From NCBI RefSeq assembly GCF_004923255.1, contig NZ_QYRT01000014.1, forward strand, positions 1 through 64,000: a stretch of DNA of 64,000 bases, written 5' to 3'. The stretch is from Subtercola vilae (GTDB lineage Bacteria > Actinomycetota > Actinomycetes > Actinomycetales > Microbacteriaceae). Of the stretch, positions 1 to 8,267 are shown in pieces. The notes under the pieces are model-generated. The model had not been told where the DNA came from. It saw only the letters and a program-made list of their open reading frames with translations, and searched no databases. A program made the translations under genes and the position numbers. Position 1 is the first letter of the stretch. Each line of letters starts with the position of its first letter.

Positions 1-5
1 GGCGG

Positions 6-821
6 TCAGCGGGGGGTGACGGAGAAGCGGCGGAGGGCGAGGGCCGGGTTGGTGCGGCGGATGCCAGCGAGGCGGGCCGGGTCGAGGAAGGCCACGGCAA
101 CATCCGGCGCCGCCCCGATGGCCGAGAGAACGGCGCCCGTCGGGTCAAGAACCTGGCTGAGCCCCACCCCGCCGGGCGCGGTGTGGTCGGCAGCGGCCAC
201 AAAAACGGTGTTCTCGATGGCACGAGCGGCGAGCAGCGTGTTCCAGTGGCGCTCTTTGGTGGGGCCGGGAACCCACTCCGACGGTACGAGCACGAGGTCG
301 ACGCCGGCGTCGACCAGCCAGCGGGTGACCTCAGGAAAACGGAGGTCGTAACAGGTCTGCAGTCCGACGGTGAAACCTCCGAGCGTGAAGGTTTCGGGCG
401 GCGCAACGGTGCCGGCGTGCATCCAGTCGCTCTCCCGGGCACCGAACGCGTCATACAGATGGATCTTGCGGTAGCTCGCGACGAGAACCCCCGCCGGGTC
501 GAGGGCGACGAGGGTATTGAAGTAGTGGGATGCATCGCTTGACTCGATGACTCCGGCAACCAGGTGGATGCCCAACTCGGCCGCGATCACCCCGAGACCC
601 TGCACGAACTCTCCGCCCCGCGGTTCGGCGGCGGCGAGCGCGCTCGGGCCGAGTGGTTCGGCGAAATGGGCGGAGTACTCAGGGAACACGACAAGCTGCG
701 CCCCGCGCTCTGCCGCGGTGCTGGCGAGCGCGCGAATCGCGGTGAGGTTGGCGGCCTTGTCGTTGCTCGGGGCGAACTGCGCCACGGCGATCCCGAGCCG
801 GCCAGAAGTATCGGAACTCAT
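6..821 (-). CDS. Carbon-nitrogen hydrolase (nitrilase superfamily amidohydrolase)
   Basis: A complete 271-residue cytoplasmic enzyme of the nitrilase superfamily, which hydrolyses amides or nitriles through a Glu-Lys-Cys triad. All three residues are visible: Glu48 in FPEYS, Lys119 in YRKIHLYD and Cys157 in QTCYDLRFPE. The YRKIHLYDAFG and CYDLRFPE signatures place it near the omega-amidase/YafV-type and 'carbon-nitrogen hydrolase' branch rather than the true nitrilases. The substrate cannot be read from the sequence; small deaminated amides are a family-based guess. It stands alone, and its upstream side (822-1026) is a GC-rich spacer with short GCAGGTG repeats before a divergent membrane-protein gene. 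Confidence 0.9.
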   Translation of the reverse strand: MSSDTSGRLGIAVAQFAPSNDKAANLTAIRALASTAAERGAQLVVFPEYSAHFAEPLGPSALAAAEPRGGEFVQGLGVIAAELGIHLVAGVIESSDASHYFNTLVALDPAGVLVASYRKIHLYDAFGARESDWMHAGTVAPPETFTLGGFTVGLQTCYDLRFPEVTRWLVDAGVDLVLVPSEWVPGPTKERHWNTLLAARAIENTVFVAAADHTAPGGVGLSQVLDPTGAVLSAIGAAPDVAVAFLDPARLAGIRRTNPALALRRFSVTPR

Positions 822-1026
822 GGAGCAAGCCTAGGGGCGGGCGCGCGCGGTGGGAGTGGCCGCGGCCGGCGGGCGCAGGTACTGCGAGCGCTGCAGGTGG
901 CAGGTGGCAGGTACGGGCGCGGGTGCGGGTAGCAGGCGCGGCCAGCGCGGTCTCGCCAGGCGGCGGAGACCCCGCGGCGCGCCGCGTAGAATCGTGTTCG
1001 GCCCCCTCCCGACGACGAAAGGCGCC

Positions 1027-1524
1027 ATGATTCTCGACCGGCTCCCCTTCGAGCGCATCGACCGCCTGGCTGCGGGCCGAAACGCGGGCTACCGTATCGC
1101 CGACGATCAGCGGTCGCACCCGAGCACGCAGAAGGCCTTCACCGTCATCACGTGGCTGCTGGGCGCCGAGTTCGTGCTCGGTCTCACCGCGATGGCGACT
1201 GCAGCCATCTTGACGCTGAATCACGTCGACGTGCCGTGGCCGGTGTGGTTTCGCGGGCTCGTCGTGCTGGCAATCACCGTCACCCTCTTCTACTTCACCT
1301 GGCGGGCACGAGCCGGCTACTACTGGGCATACTCGCGACTGCGACTGTTCAGCAAGATCTTTCCGGTGGTGACGCTCGTCATCGCCGCGATTCCGGGGCT
1401 GTACCCGCTCTGGATGGTCACCGAACAGATCGTTTTCAGCCTGATTCTGTTCGGCATCGCCGAGTACCTTTCGAGTGATCACATGCGCGCCGCGTTCGTC
1501 AAGCCGTCTGCCGCCCGACTCTGA
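1027..1524 (+). CDS. Small integral membrane protein of unknown function
   Basis: A protein of about 165 residues with an N-terminal soluble stretch of about 40 residues and four hydrophobic segments (roughly residues 42-65, 75-95, 112-132 and 136-152). I do not recognise the family. The frame is open upstream to 850, but ATG 1027 is preceded by a GAAAGG ribosome binding site and the segment before it is low-complexity, so 1027 is the likely start. The gene is followed after 49 bp by thioredoxin on the same strand. Confidence 0.7.
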   Translation: MILDRLPFERIDRLAAGRNAGYRIADDQRSHPSTQKAFTVITWLLGAEFVLGLTAMATAAILTLNHVDVPWPVWFRGLVVLAITVTLFYFTWRARAGYYWAYSRLRLFSKIFPVVTLVIAAIPGLYPLWMVTEQIVFSLILFGIAEYLSSDHMRAAFVKPSAARL

Positions 1525-1573
1525 GCGGGCGCAGCCGGGGAATGACGTCGACGACCGGAGTGTTGGCTCTGTC

Positions 1574-1978
1574 ATGAGTACGCAAACACTGACCCAAGAG
1601 AACCATGACAAGACCGTTGCCGACGGCATCGTTCTCATCGACTTCTGGGCTGCCTGGTGCGGCCCGTGCCGGCAGTTCGCCCCCGTCTTCGAGTCGACGA
1701 GTGAGAAGAACGCCGACATCACGTTCGCCAAAGTCGACACCGAAGACCAGCAGGCCCTCGCCGCGAGCTATGGCATCACCTCGATTCCGACGCTTGTCGT
1801 GTACCGCGACGGCATTCCCATCTTCGGGCAGCCCGGCGCCCTTCCCCAGCCCGCGCTCGAGAACCTCATCGAGCAGGTTCGCGGCCTCGATATGACCGAG
1901 GTTCGGAAGGAATACGACGAAGCCATGACCAAGCGCGCGGCCGAGTCGAACGGTGAGACCTCGACCGAAGTAGAGTAG
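1574..1978 (+). CDS. Thioredoxin
   Basis: A 134-residue cytoplasmic thioredoxin. The redox motif WCGPC is present with Cys29 and Cys32, followed by the cis-proline region GITSIPTLVVYRDG that closes the active site. It has a C-terminal acidic/charged tail of about 25 residues beyond the usual fold (ending near residue 108), as seen in several actinobacterial thioredoxins. The frame extends upstream into the preceding gene, but family alignment favours ATG 1574; no strong Shine-Dalgarno is seen before it. It probably acts as a general disulfide reductase with a thioredoxin reductase encoded elsewhere. Confidence 0.92.
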   Translation: MSTQTLTQENHDKTVADGIVLIDFWAAWCGPCRQFAPVFESTSEKNADITFAKVDTEDQQALAASYGITSIPTLVVYRDGIPIFGQPGALPQPALENLIEQVRGLDMTEVRKEYDEAMTKRAAESNGETSTEVE

Positions 1979-2051
1979 TCGACAATTTCTCAGCTATGCT
2001 GGTGGATGCGTGCCCGGGGGTCATGCATTCATCCGCAAGCGAGAGAGATCA

Positions 2052-3674
2052 ATGAAGATACCCACACCCGGGCAGTGGCGCACTGACGCGCAGCGCAGCC
2101 CGCAGCACAGCCCCCAACGCAGCCCGCACCGCAAATCACCGCGCATCGGCCGCCTCGGCCGCCGCATCGCCGTTCTCGGCGCCACTGCCGCGTTGGCGGC
2201 CGGCGTCATCACCCTGCCGAACGCGGCGCTCGCCTCCCCCGGTGACTCCCCCACCGTCGTGGCCATGGCCCGGCTGCAGATTCCCGACTGGCAGACGAAG
2301 GGCCCCGAGTGGCAGGCCTTCGTCAGGCAGCTCGACGAATTCAAGAAGATGGGCGGCACAGGAATCGAAGAAGACGTCTGGTGGGGCAAGGCGGCTCTCA
2401 GCCCCACCACCTACGACTGGGCGTACTACGACCAGACGTTCAGTGCGATCGTGGCCGCTGGGCTGAGCATCGTACCCATCATGTCGTTCCACTCGTGCGG
2501 CACCGGCGTCGGCGACTCCGGCGACTGCGCGACACCCATCCCCCTGCCCAGCTTCGTCACGGCACCGGTCAACTACGGCGGAATTCTCGGCACCCGGCCG
2601 GCCGACAACTTCTACCAGAGCGAGTACGGCAATGTCTCCACGCAGGCCGTCGCGCCCTGGGGTATGGCCGCCCCTCGGTCGTACCAGTACATGAAGAACT
2701 TCATGAACGCCTTCGAAGACCACTTCGGCGCCGGCTTCAGCACCAAGATCTCTGAGATCGCGGTGAGCACGGGCCCTGCGGGTGAATTGCGGGAGCCTTC
2801 GTACGACGCCCAAGACGCGGGTGTAGCGGGCACGCCCGGCTTCTTTCCGAACCGCGGAATCCTGCAGGTCTACAGCCCCGCGGCACGCGCGTCGTTCGTG
2901 CAGTGGGTTCTGGCGAAGTACGGTTCGGTGGCCGGTGCAGGGTCGGCCTGGGGCATCCCGGGCCTGACACTGTCGACCATCTCGCCGCCCGACGACCACG
3001 ACCGCTTCTTCACGTCGGGGGCCTACCTGAATTCGAGTTACGGGCACGACCTCACCCAGTGGAACAACGAGTCGCTCGTGAACCACGGCCGCACCATTCT
3101 CGACGAGGCCATCGAGGCGTTCGACGGGTCGCTCGCCCACACCCCGCTCAGCATCAAGATTCCGGGCGTGCACTGGCAGACCATGGCGTCGAGCCCCATT
3201 CGCCGGGCGCCCGAGGTGGCAGCCGGGCTCATCTCGACGAATGTCGACGTGAACAGCGATGCCACCGGGCACGGCTACGACACCATTCTGAACATGGTGC
3301 ACGACGCCGATGTGCACGGTGACGGGGTCAGCCCCGTCACCCACCACGTAGTGCTGCACTTCACCGAGCTCGAGAAGCCGAACATCGAGTGGGATGGTTC
3401 TGCGCACGCCTACTCGGCGGCGGCCGACCAGGTGGGGTGGATCGCCGACGCGGCGGCAGCCGAAGGAGTGCAGCTGAAAGGCGAGAACGCGCTCAACGGC
3501 GGTCTCTACAGCGACGGCGACGCCAGCTCACCGGGGTGGTCGCACATTCGTACCGCCTTCGACCGCGACCCCGTGAAGAAGTTCTCGGGCCTGACCGTGC
3601 TGCGGTTGCCCGACATCGCGAGCGGCGGTTTCGCCGAGACGGAGATGACCAACTTCATTCGCGACTACAAGTAG
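2052..3674 (+). CDS. Secreted beta-amylase (glycoside hydrolase family 14)
   Basis: An exported enzyme of about 540 residues predicted to release maltose from the non-reducing ends of starch. Family 14 landmarks are visible: EEDVWWG (residues 107-112), the flexible-loop motif SFHSCGTGVGD (145-155), the catalytic acid Glu245 in GPAGELREPSY, and Glu478 in KGENALNGG, the likely catalytic base. The N-terminus has a long positively charged segment rich in Q/S/P/R (15-40) before a hydrophobic core ending in an Ala-Leu-Ala-type cleavage site near residue 61, consistent with a Sec signal peptide. ATG 2052 after GAGAGA is preferred over an upstream in-frame start at 2010. No C-terminal starch-binding domain is seen. 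A strong terminator follows directly. Confidence 0.9.
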   Translation: MKIPTPGQWRTDAQRSPQHSPQRSPHRKSPRIGRLGRRIAVLGATAALAAGVITLPNAALASPGDSPTVVAMARLQIPDWQTKGPEWQAFVRQLDEFKKMGGTGIEEDVWWGKAALSPTTYDWAYYDQTFSAIVAAGLSIVPIMSFHSCGTGVGDSGDCATPIPLPSFVTAPVNYGGILGTRPADNFYQSEYGNVSTQAVAPWGMAAPRSYQYMKNFMNAFEDHFGAGFSTKISEIAVSTGPAGELREPSYDAQDAGVAGTPGFFPNRGILQVYSPAARASFVQWVLAKYGSVAGAGSAWGIPGLTLSTISPPDDHDRFFTSGAYLNSSYGHDLTQWNNESLVNHGRTILDEAIEAFDGSLAHTPLSIKIPGVHWQTMASSPIRRAPEVAAGLISTNVDVNSDATGHGYDTILNMVHDADVHGDGVSPVTHHVVLHFTELEKPNIEWDGSAHAYSAAADQVGWIADAAAAEGVQLKGENALNGGLYSDGDASSPGWSHIRTAFDRDPVKKFSGLTVLRLPDIASGGFAETEMTNFIRDYK

Positions 3675-3682
3675 CCCACACA

Positions 3683-3723
3683 CGAAGAAGCGGGCCCCGG
3701 ATGACTCGGGGCCCGCTTCTTCG
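3683..3723. terminator. Strong bidirectional terminator hairpin
   Basis: A perfect 17-bp stem (3683-3699 pairing with 3707-3723) with a 7-nt loop lies between the convergent beta-amylase and small membrane protein genes. There is no long T-tract on either side, so it may work as an L-shaped or hairpin-only terminator, as is common in actinobacteria. Confidence 0.85.
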
Positions 3724-3740
3724 TAAAAGGTGTTCTGGGG

Positions 3741-3971
3741 TCAGGCGCCGTCGACGTGACGCAGAACCTGCAGCGGAATGAACACGCCCAGGCACACGGC
3801 CACGAGGCCCGACGAGAAGATGAGGGTGCCGAAGTCAGGAAACTGGAACGCCAGACCGAAAAGGTACATTCCGCCGATGAACAGCACCAGCGAGACAACG
3901 AGCGACACGACGGTCACCACACCACCGGATGACTGCCGAGATTCTACGGGGCGCTTACCTAGCTGTGACAT
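3741..3971 (-). CDS. Small two-helix membrane protein
   Basis: A 76-residue protein with a polar N-terminus (about 17 residues) and two hydrophobic helices separated by a short PDFG turn (about residues 18-40 and 49-69). It is not assigned to a family. It resembles the small Microbacteriaceae membrane proteins usually annotated as hypothetical. It is convergent with the beta-amylase gene and shares its hairpin terminator; ligD lies 45 bp upstream on the same strand. Confidence 0.6.
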   Translation of the reverse strand: MSQLGKRPVESRQSSGGVVTVVSLVVSLVLFIGGMYLFGLAFQFPDFGTLIFSSGLVAVCLGVFIPLQVLRHVDGA

Positions 3972-4016
3972 GCCTCCATACTACGACAGAACAACTATTT
4001 CACCCGACGCTTGACA

Positions 4017-6599
4017 CTACGACTCGCGCACAACGTCGCCCGGGGACTTGTCGGCGCGCCAGCCCCGCCAGACCGGCTGGCGCAGGTGCTGAGACGCGGT
4101 CCACTCGGCGAATTCGACCTCTCCGACAAAAGAAGGGCCATGAGAGGGGCCTCGAAACGGGTCGAGCCAGTGCGCGTCGGCTGCCACATCGCGCGGCACC
4201 TCGACGAAGGGGCTGGATGCCCGGCCTCTGCCCTCGAACCGCTCAGCCAGCCGCGTCACGTCGGCATCGCTGAACCCCGTGCCCACGCGCCCCACGTACT
4301 GCAGTTGCCCGTCGGAGCCCGGAATGCCCAGCAGCAGTGACCCGACCCCGCCCGCCCTGCGGCCTGACCCTGGGCGCCACCCACCCACGACGACTTCCTG
4401 CGTGCGGTGGTGCTTGAGCTTGACCCACGAATGGGAACGGCGCCCCGGGCCGTAGCTGCCGTCATGCTTCTTCGCCACAACACCCTCGAGGCCGAGCTGT
4501 TTGCTGCTGGCGAAGGCGGCATCGAAGTCTCCGGCAAACGCTGCTGGCACCACAACGAGTGAGCGGGCATCCGGAGTCACGGTGCTCTCGAGAAGGGCGC
4601 GGCGGGAATCGTACGTCTCACGCACCAGCGAGCGGCCGTCGAGGTGCACGATGTCGAACAGCACGAGGTGCACCGTGACGGCCGCGACGGCCCGCTTCAC
4701 GTCGGCCTCGCCCTGCAGGTTCATGCGCTGCTGCAGGCGGCTGAAGCTGGGGCGGCCAGAGGGGTCGAACGCGACGATCTCACCGTCGACAACGGCTTCG
4801 TGCGAACCGAGGGCCGCGGCCAGCGGCACCGCCAGGTCGGGATACTGCGCCGTGATGTCGTGGCCGTTGCGGCTGGCGAGCCGCACACCGCGGGAGTCGA
4901 GCGTGGCGATGGCACGAATGCCGTCCCACTTCATTTCGTACGCCCAGTCGTCGGCGTCGGAGTGATCGGCGAAGTCGGCCGCCGCTCCCAGGGTGGCAAG
5001 CATGGGGGCGATCGGCTTCGCGGGCGTGTCTGCTGCCGCGAGCGCGGCGTTCAGGGCGGGCGCCTCGTCGTCGGGCTGCGGCGGGAGGTGCGCGTGGCGC
5101 TTCTCGCTCGCGGCGCTGTACTGGGGCTGCATCAGGTGGATCAACCAATTCTGCTCAGCCTTCGCGCCTTTACCGCTGCCGGTGTGGATGAGAGCGAACT
5201 TGCGATCGCCGCCGAGCCCGCCGGCCTTCGTGCCGTGCAGGGTGGCGATGATCTCGCGCCCGTCGCGCCACTTTTCGAGGTCGTAGGTTCCGGCATCCCA
5301 GATCTCGACCGTGCCGCCACCGTATTCATCCTTCGGGATCGTGCCCTCGAACGAGCCGTACTCGAGCGGGTGGTCTTCGGTCTGCACCGCGAGGTGGTTC
5401 TGCCCCGACTTGGTGGGCGGCCCTTTCGGAATCGCCCACGAGACGAGCACCCCGTCGTGCTCGAGCCGAAAGTCGTAGTGCAGTCGGGAGGCGTCGTGCT
5501 TCTGAATGACGAAACTGTTGCCGGCGGTGGTGGCCGGCCGGGCATCCGGAACCGGCTCAGGCGTCTTCGACGCATCTCGCATACTGCGGTAGGTGTGCAG
5601 ACGGTCGGGCTGCTGGGCGTCGGGTACCGAGCCATCGACAGCGGGAGAGGCAGCACGCTGCTCCCCCAGCTGCTCCCCCAGCCCCTCGGCCAGTGGGTCG
5701 CCCCGCCGCTTCACCCTCGCGAGCACTTCGGTGTAGTCGAGCTGCGCGAGCGACGCCGACGCGAGCTCCCGCCACGTTCGCGGCGCCGCAACCGTCGGCC
5801 GCGAACGCCCCCGCAACGAGTACGGCGCCACCGTGGTCTTCGCGGCGCTGTTCTGACTCCAGTCGACGAGCACGCGGCCGACCCTCAGCGACTTCTTCAT
5901 GTCGCTGACGACGAGTTCGGGATGATCGGCCTCCAGTACCCGCGCCAGCTCATGCGCCACGGCCGAGACCTGCTCCGAGCTCTGCGAACCGTCGAGCGCC
6001 GCATACAAGTGGATGCCCTTGCTCCCGCTCGTGACCGGAAACGGTTCGAGCCCCATGCCCTGCAGAATGGTGCGCGCGAACCGAGCCACCTCGGCGCATT
6101 CGGGCAGCCCCACGCCGTCGCCGGGGTCGAGGTCGAGCACGAGCCGGTCGGGGTTCAACGCAGCACCGGCCCGGCCGAACCGCCACTGCGGAACATGCAC
6201 CTCGAGCGCGGCGATCTGCGCGAGCCAGGTGAGCGTGGCGAGGTCGTTCACCAGCGGGTACTCGTTGTCGTGGTCGGAGTGCGCAATAGTACGCCGCTTC
6301 ACCCAGCTGGGCGTGCCGTCGTCGAGGTTCTTCTGAAAGAACATCTGGCCGGGGTGCGCCTCGGTGCCTACGCCGTTCACCCAGCGCTTGCGGGTCGCGG
6401 CGCGATCGCGCACGTGAGGCAGCATCACGTCGGCGATGGCCGAGTAGTACTGCAGAACATCCGCCTTGGTGGTGCCGGTCTCGGGGTAGAGCACCTTCTC
6501 GAGGTGCGTCAGTTTCAGCCGATGCCCGCCGACGCTGACGACGACCTCATCGCCCGCGCCCGCACTGGCACCGGCACCGCTCTTCTTCGTGGCCGCCAT
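4017..6599 (-). CDS. ligD: Multifunctional ATP-dependent DNA ligase LigD (polymerase, phosphoesterase, ligase)
   Basis: An 860-residue end-joining enzyme with three domains in the mycobacterial order. The primase-polymerase domain (about 25-300) has the metal-binding DLDPGDG (Asp156, Asp158), SGSKGIHLY and LVDWSQN motifs. The 3'-phosphoesterase domain (about 362-500) has HDASRLHYDFRLEHDG. The ATP-dependent ligase domain (about 528-860) has the adenylation motif KWDG with Lys557, then VVDGEIVAFD, EGVVAKK and WVKLKHH. A Gln/Glu-rich linker of about 60 residues separates the first two domains. It is encoded divergently from ku with 70 bp between them, the classic bacterial NHEJ arrangement, and is predicted to fill, trim and seal double-strand breaks bridged by Ku. 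Confidence 0.97.
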   Translation of the reverse strand: MAATKKSGAGASAGAGDEVVVSVGGHRLKLTHLEKVLYPETGTTKADVLQYYSAIADVMLPHVRDRAATRKRWVNGVGTEAHPGQMFFQKNLDDGTPSWVKRRTIAHSDHDNEYPLVNDLATLTWLAQIAALEVHVPQWRFGRAGAALNPDRLVLDLDPGDGVGLPECAEVARFARTILQGMGLEPFPVTSGSKGIHLYAALDGSQSSEQVSAVAHELARVLEADHPELVVSDMKKSLRVGRVLVDWSQNSAAKTTVAPYSLRGRSRPTVAAPRTWRELASASLAQLDYTEVLARVKRRGDPLAEGLGEQLGEQRAASPAVDGSVPDAQQPDRLHTYRSMRDASKTPEPVPDARPATTAGNSFVIQKHDASRLHYDFRLEHDGVLVSWAIPKGPPTKSGQNHLAVQTEDHPLEYGSFEGTIPKDEYGGGTVEIWDAGTYDLEKWRDGREIIATLHGTKAGGLGGDRKFALIHTGSGKGAKAEQNWLIHLMQPQYSAASEKRHAHLPPQPDDEAPALNAALAAADTPAKPIAPMLATLGAAADFADHSDADDWAYEMKWDGIRAIATLDSRGVRLASRNGHDITAQYPDLAVPLAAALGSHEAVVDGEIVAFDPSGRPSFSRLQQRMNLQGEADVKRAVAAVTVHLVLFDIVHLDGRSLVRETYDSRRALLESTVTPDARSLVVVPAAFAGDFDAAFASSKQLGLEGVVAKKHDGSYGPGRRSHSWVKLKHHRTQEVVVGGWRPGSGRRAGGVGSLLLGIPGSDGQLQYVGRVGTGFSDADVTRLAERFEGRGRASSPFVEVPRDVAADAHWLDPFRGPSHGPSFVGEVEFAEWTASQHLRQPVWRGWRADKSPGDVVRES

Positions 6600-6622
6600 G
6601 GGCCCATCATGCCGCTGCCGGT

Positions 6623-6646
6623 TGTCAAGTCTCTAGCCTCTTGACA
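6623..6646. promoter_or_regulatory. Inverted repeat in the ligD-ku divergent control region
   Basis: Perfect 7-bp arms TGTCAAG (6623-6629) and CTTGACA (6640-6646) flank a 10-bp spacer. Each arm contains a TTGACA-like hexamer pointing toward one gene, so the site could be back-to-back -35 elements, an operator, or both. No convincing -10 hexamer is seen at 17 bp on the ku side. Confidence 0.4.
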
Positions 6647-6669
6647 CGCCGCGGGTGAACACTGGGCTC

Positions 6670-7551
6670 ATGAGATCCATTTGGAAGGGCGCCGTCACGT
6701 TCGGCCTGGTGAACGTGCCCGTGAAGGTCTACAGCGCGACAGAAGATCACGACATCGAGCTGCACCAGGTTCACGACAAAGATGGCGGGCGCATCCGGTA
6801 CCAGCGACGCTGCGACATCTGCGGTGAGGTCGTGACGTACGACCACATCGAGAAGGCCTACGACGATGGCGACAAGACGGTGATCATCACGCCCGACGAT
6901 CTTCTGTCGCTGCCGGCCGAGAAGAGCCGGGAGATCGACGTGGTGGAATTTGTTCCGAGCGACCAGGTCGACCCGATCCGGTTCGATCGCAGCTACTTTC
7001 TCGAACCCGACTCGAAGTCGTCGAAAGCTTACGTGCTGCTGCGGCGCACGCTCGAAGAGACCGACCGCACGGCCATCGTGCACTTCGCGTTGCGACAGAA
7101 GACACGGCTCGCGGCCCTGCGCGTGCACGGCGAAGTGCTGCTGCTGCAGACGCTGCTGTGGGATGACGAGGTGCGCGCCGCGAACTTCACGGCACTGGAT
7201 GATCACCCACGCGTCTCGGCGAAAGAACTCGAGATGTCGGCTCGCCTTGTCGACTCGTATTCGACCGACTTCGCGCCCGACAAGTTCAGCGACGACTATC
7301 AGGTGCAATTGCGTGAACTCATCGACGCGAAGCTCGCGAAGGGCGACTCGGTGAACACCGACGAGACGTTCGGTGAGGGCGACGAAGCCGGCAGCGGCGG
7401 CACCGACGAGAACGGCGGCGGCGAGGTTCTCGACCTCATGGAAGCGCTGCGGCAGAGTGTGGCGAAGAGTCGCGGGGCGAAGACCGGTTCGACGGAGGGT
7501 TCTTCGGCAGTTTCGTCGGCGCGTTCGCAGAGGAGTAAAAAAGGTGCCTAG
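6670..7551 (+). CDS. ku: Ku homodimer end-binding protein (NHEJ)
   Basis: A bacterial Ku of 293 residues that binds DNA double-strand ends and recruits LigD. The N-terminal MRSIWKGAVTFGLVNVPVKVYSAT and the Cys-X2-Cys-like RRCDICGEVV segment are typical of the family, followed by the Ku bridge core to about residue 250. The C-terminal 45 residues are basic and Ser/Ala/Lys-rich, like the extended C-termini that tune DNA sliding in other bacterial Ku proteins. An in-frame GTG lies 15 bp upstream (6655), but ATG 6670 matches the family start. It is transcribed away from ligD. Confidence 0.95.
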   Translation: MRSIWKGAVTFGLVNVPVKVYSATEDHDIELHQVHDKDGGRIRYQRRCDICGEVVTYDHIEKAYDDGDKTVIITPDDLLSLPAEKSREIDVVEFVPSDQVDPIRFDRSYFLEPDSKSSKAYVLLRRTLEETDRTAIVHFALRQKTRLAALRVHGEVLLLQTLLWDDEVRAANFTALDDHPRVSAKELEMSARLVDSYSTDFAPDKFSDDYQVQLRELIDAKLAKGDSVNTDETFGEGDEAGSGGTDENGGGEVLDLMEALRQSVAKSRGAKTGSTEGSSAVSSARSQRSKKGA

Positions 7552-7604
7552 TTGGTTGTCGCTCTAACGGTTTTCTCCCGGTTAACCTCACTACCCTGTG
7601 CATC

Positions 7605-8267
7605 GTGCCCCCCGAAAACAAGAAGACACTGACCGTCAAGCAAGAGCGAGAAGCGCGTCGCGCCGAGAAAGTCGAGGCGATGAAACGCGAGCAAGCCAAA
7701 GCTACTCGCAACCGCCGACTGCTTTTCGGCGGGGGGTTCGGGGCGATTGGCCTCATCATCGTGCTCGTGATCGTGTTTGTCGTCACCGGCGGAGGTTCGG
7801 CATCCGCTCCCGTAGCCACAAAAGCCGACGGGGTTCAGACTTTCACCGGGCTCACGCGCAATCATGTGACGGGCAGTGTCACCTACGCCCAGGTGCCACC
7901 GGTGGGCGGCAACCACGCGCCGGTGTGGCTGAACTGCGGCGTCTACGACCAGGCGGTTCCGAACGAGAACGCCGTGCACGATCTCGAACACGGCGCCGTG
8001 TGGGTCACCTACGACGCCACCCAGATCACCGGTGATACGCTGACGAAGCTGCGGGCAGAACTGCCGACCACCTACATTGTGCTGTCGCCGTATGTCGGCC
8101 TCCCCTCCCCCGTGGTGGCGTCGGCCTGGGGCGCTCAGATTCAGCTCACCGGCGTCGACGACACGCGCCTCGCCGACTTTCTGAAGACGTACTGGCAGTC
8201 GCCGAGCGCACCAGAGCCGGGCGCTGCCTGCACCGGCGGGGTGACTGCTCCCGGGCTGGTCTCGTGA
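7605..8267 (+). CDS. DUF3105 membrane-anchored protein
   Basis: A 220-residue protein with a highly charged cytoplasmic N-terminus (residues 1-38, Lys/Glu/Arg-rich and probably coiled), one transmembrane helix (about 39-61) and an extracytoplasmic DUF3105 domain. The family signature runs PPVGGNHAPVWLNCG (98-112) and then NAVHDLEHG (122-130); the conserved His, Cys and Asp residues suggest a metal site, but no function is established. It starts at GTG 7605. Its stop overlaps the start of the DUF305 gene by 4 bp, so the two are probably co-translated and act together outside the membrane. Confidence 0.88.
   Translation: MPPENKKTLTVKQEREARRAEKVEAMKREQAKATRNRRLLFGGGFGAIGLIIVLVIVFVVTGGGSASAPVATKADGVQTFTGLTRNHVTGSVTYAQVPPVGGNHAPVWLNCGVYDQAVPNENAVHDLEHGAVWVTYDATQITGDTLTKLRAELPTTYIVLSPYVGLPSPVVASAWGAQIQLTGVDDTRLADFLKTYWQSPSAPEPGAACTGGVTAPGLVS

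Noticed and set aside
4644-6644. 666-codon open frame on the plus strand across ligD
   Set aside because: It is the antisense shadow of ligD. Every LigD motif is on the minus strand; the plus-strand product is Arg/Gly/Val-rich with no family features.
6655-6669. Upstream GTG start for ku
   Set aside because: The extra five residues are not conserved in Ku proteins; MRSIWKG is the standard start.
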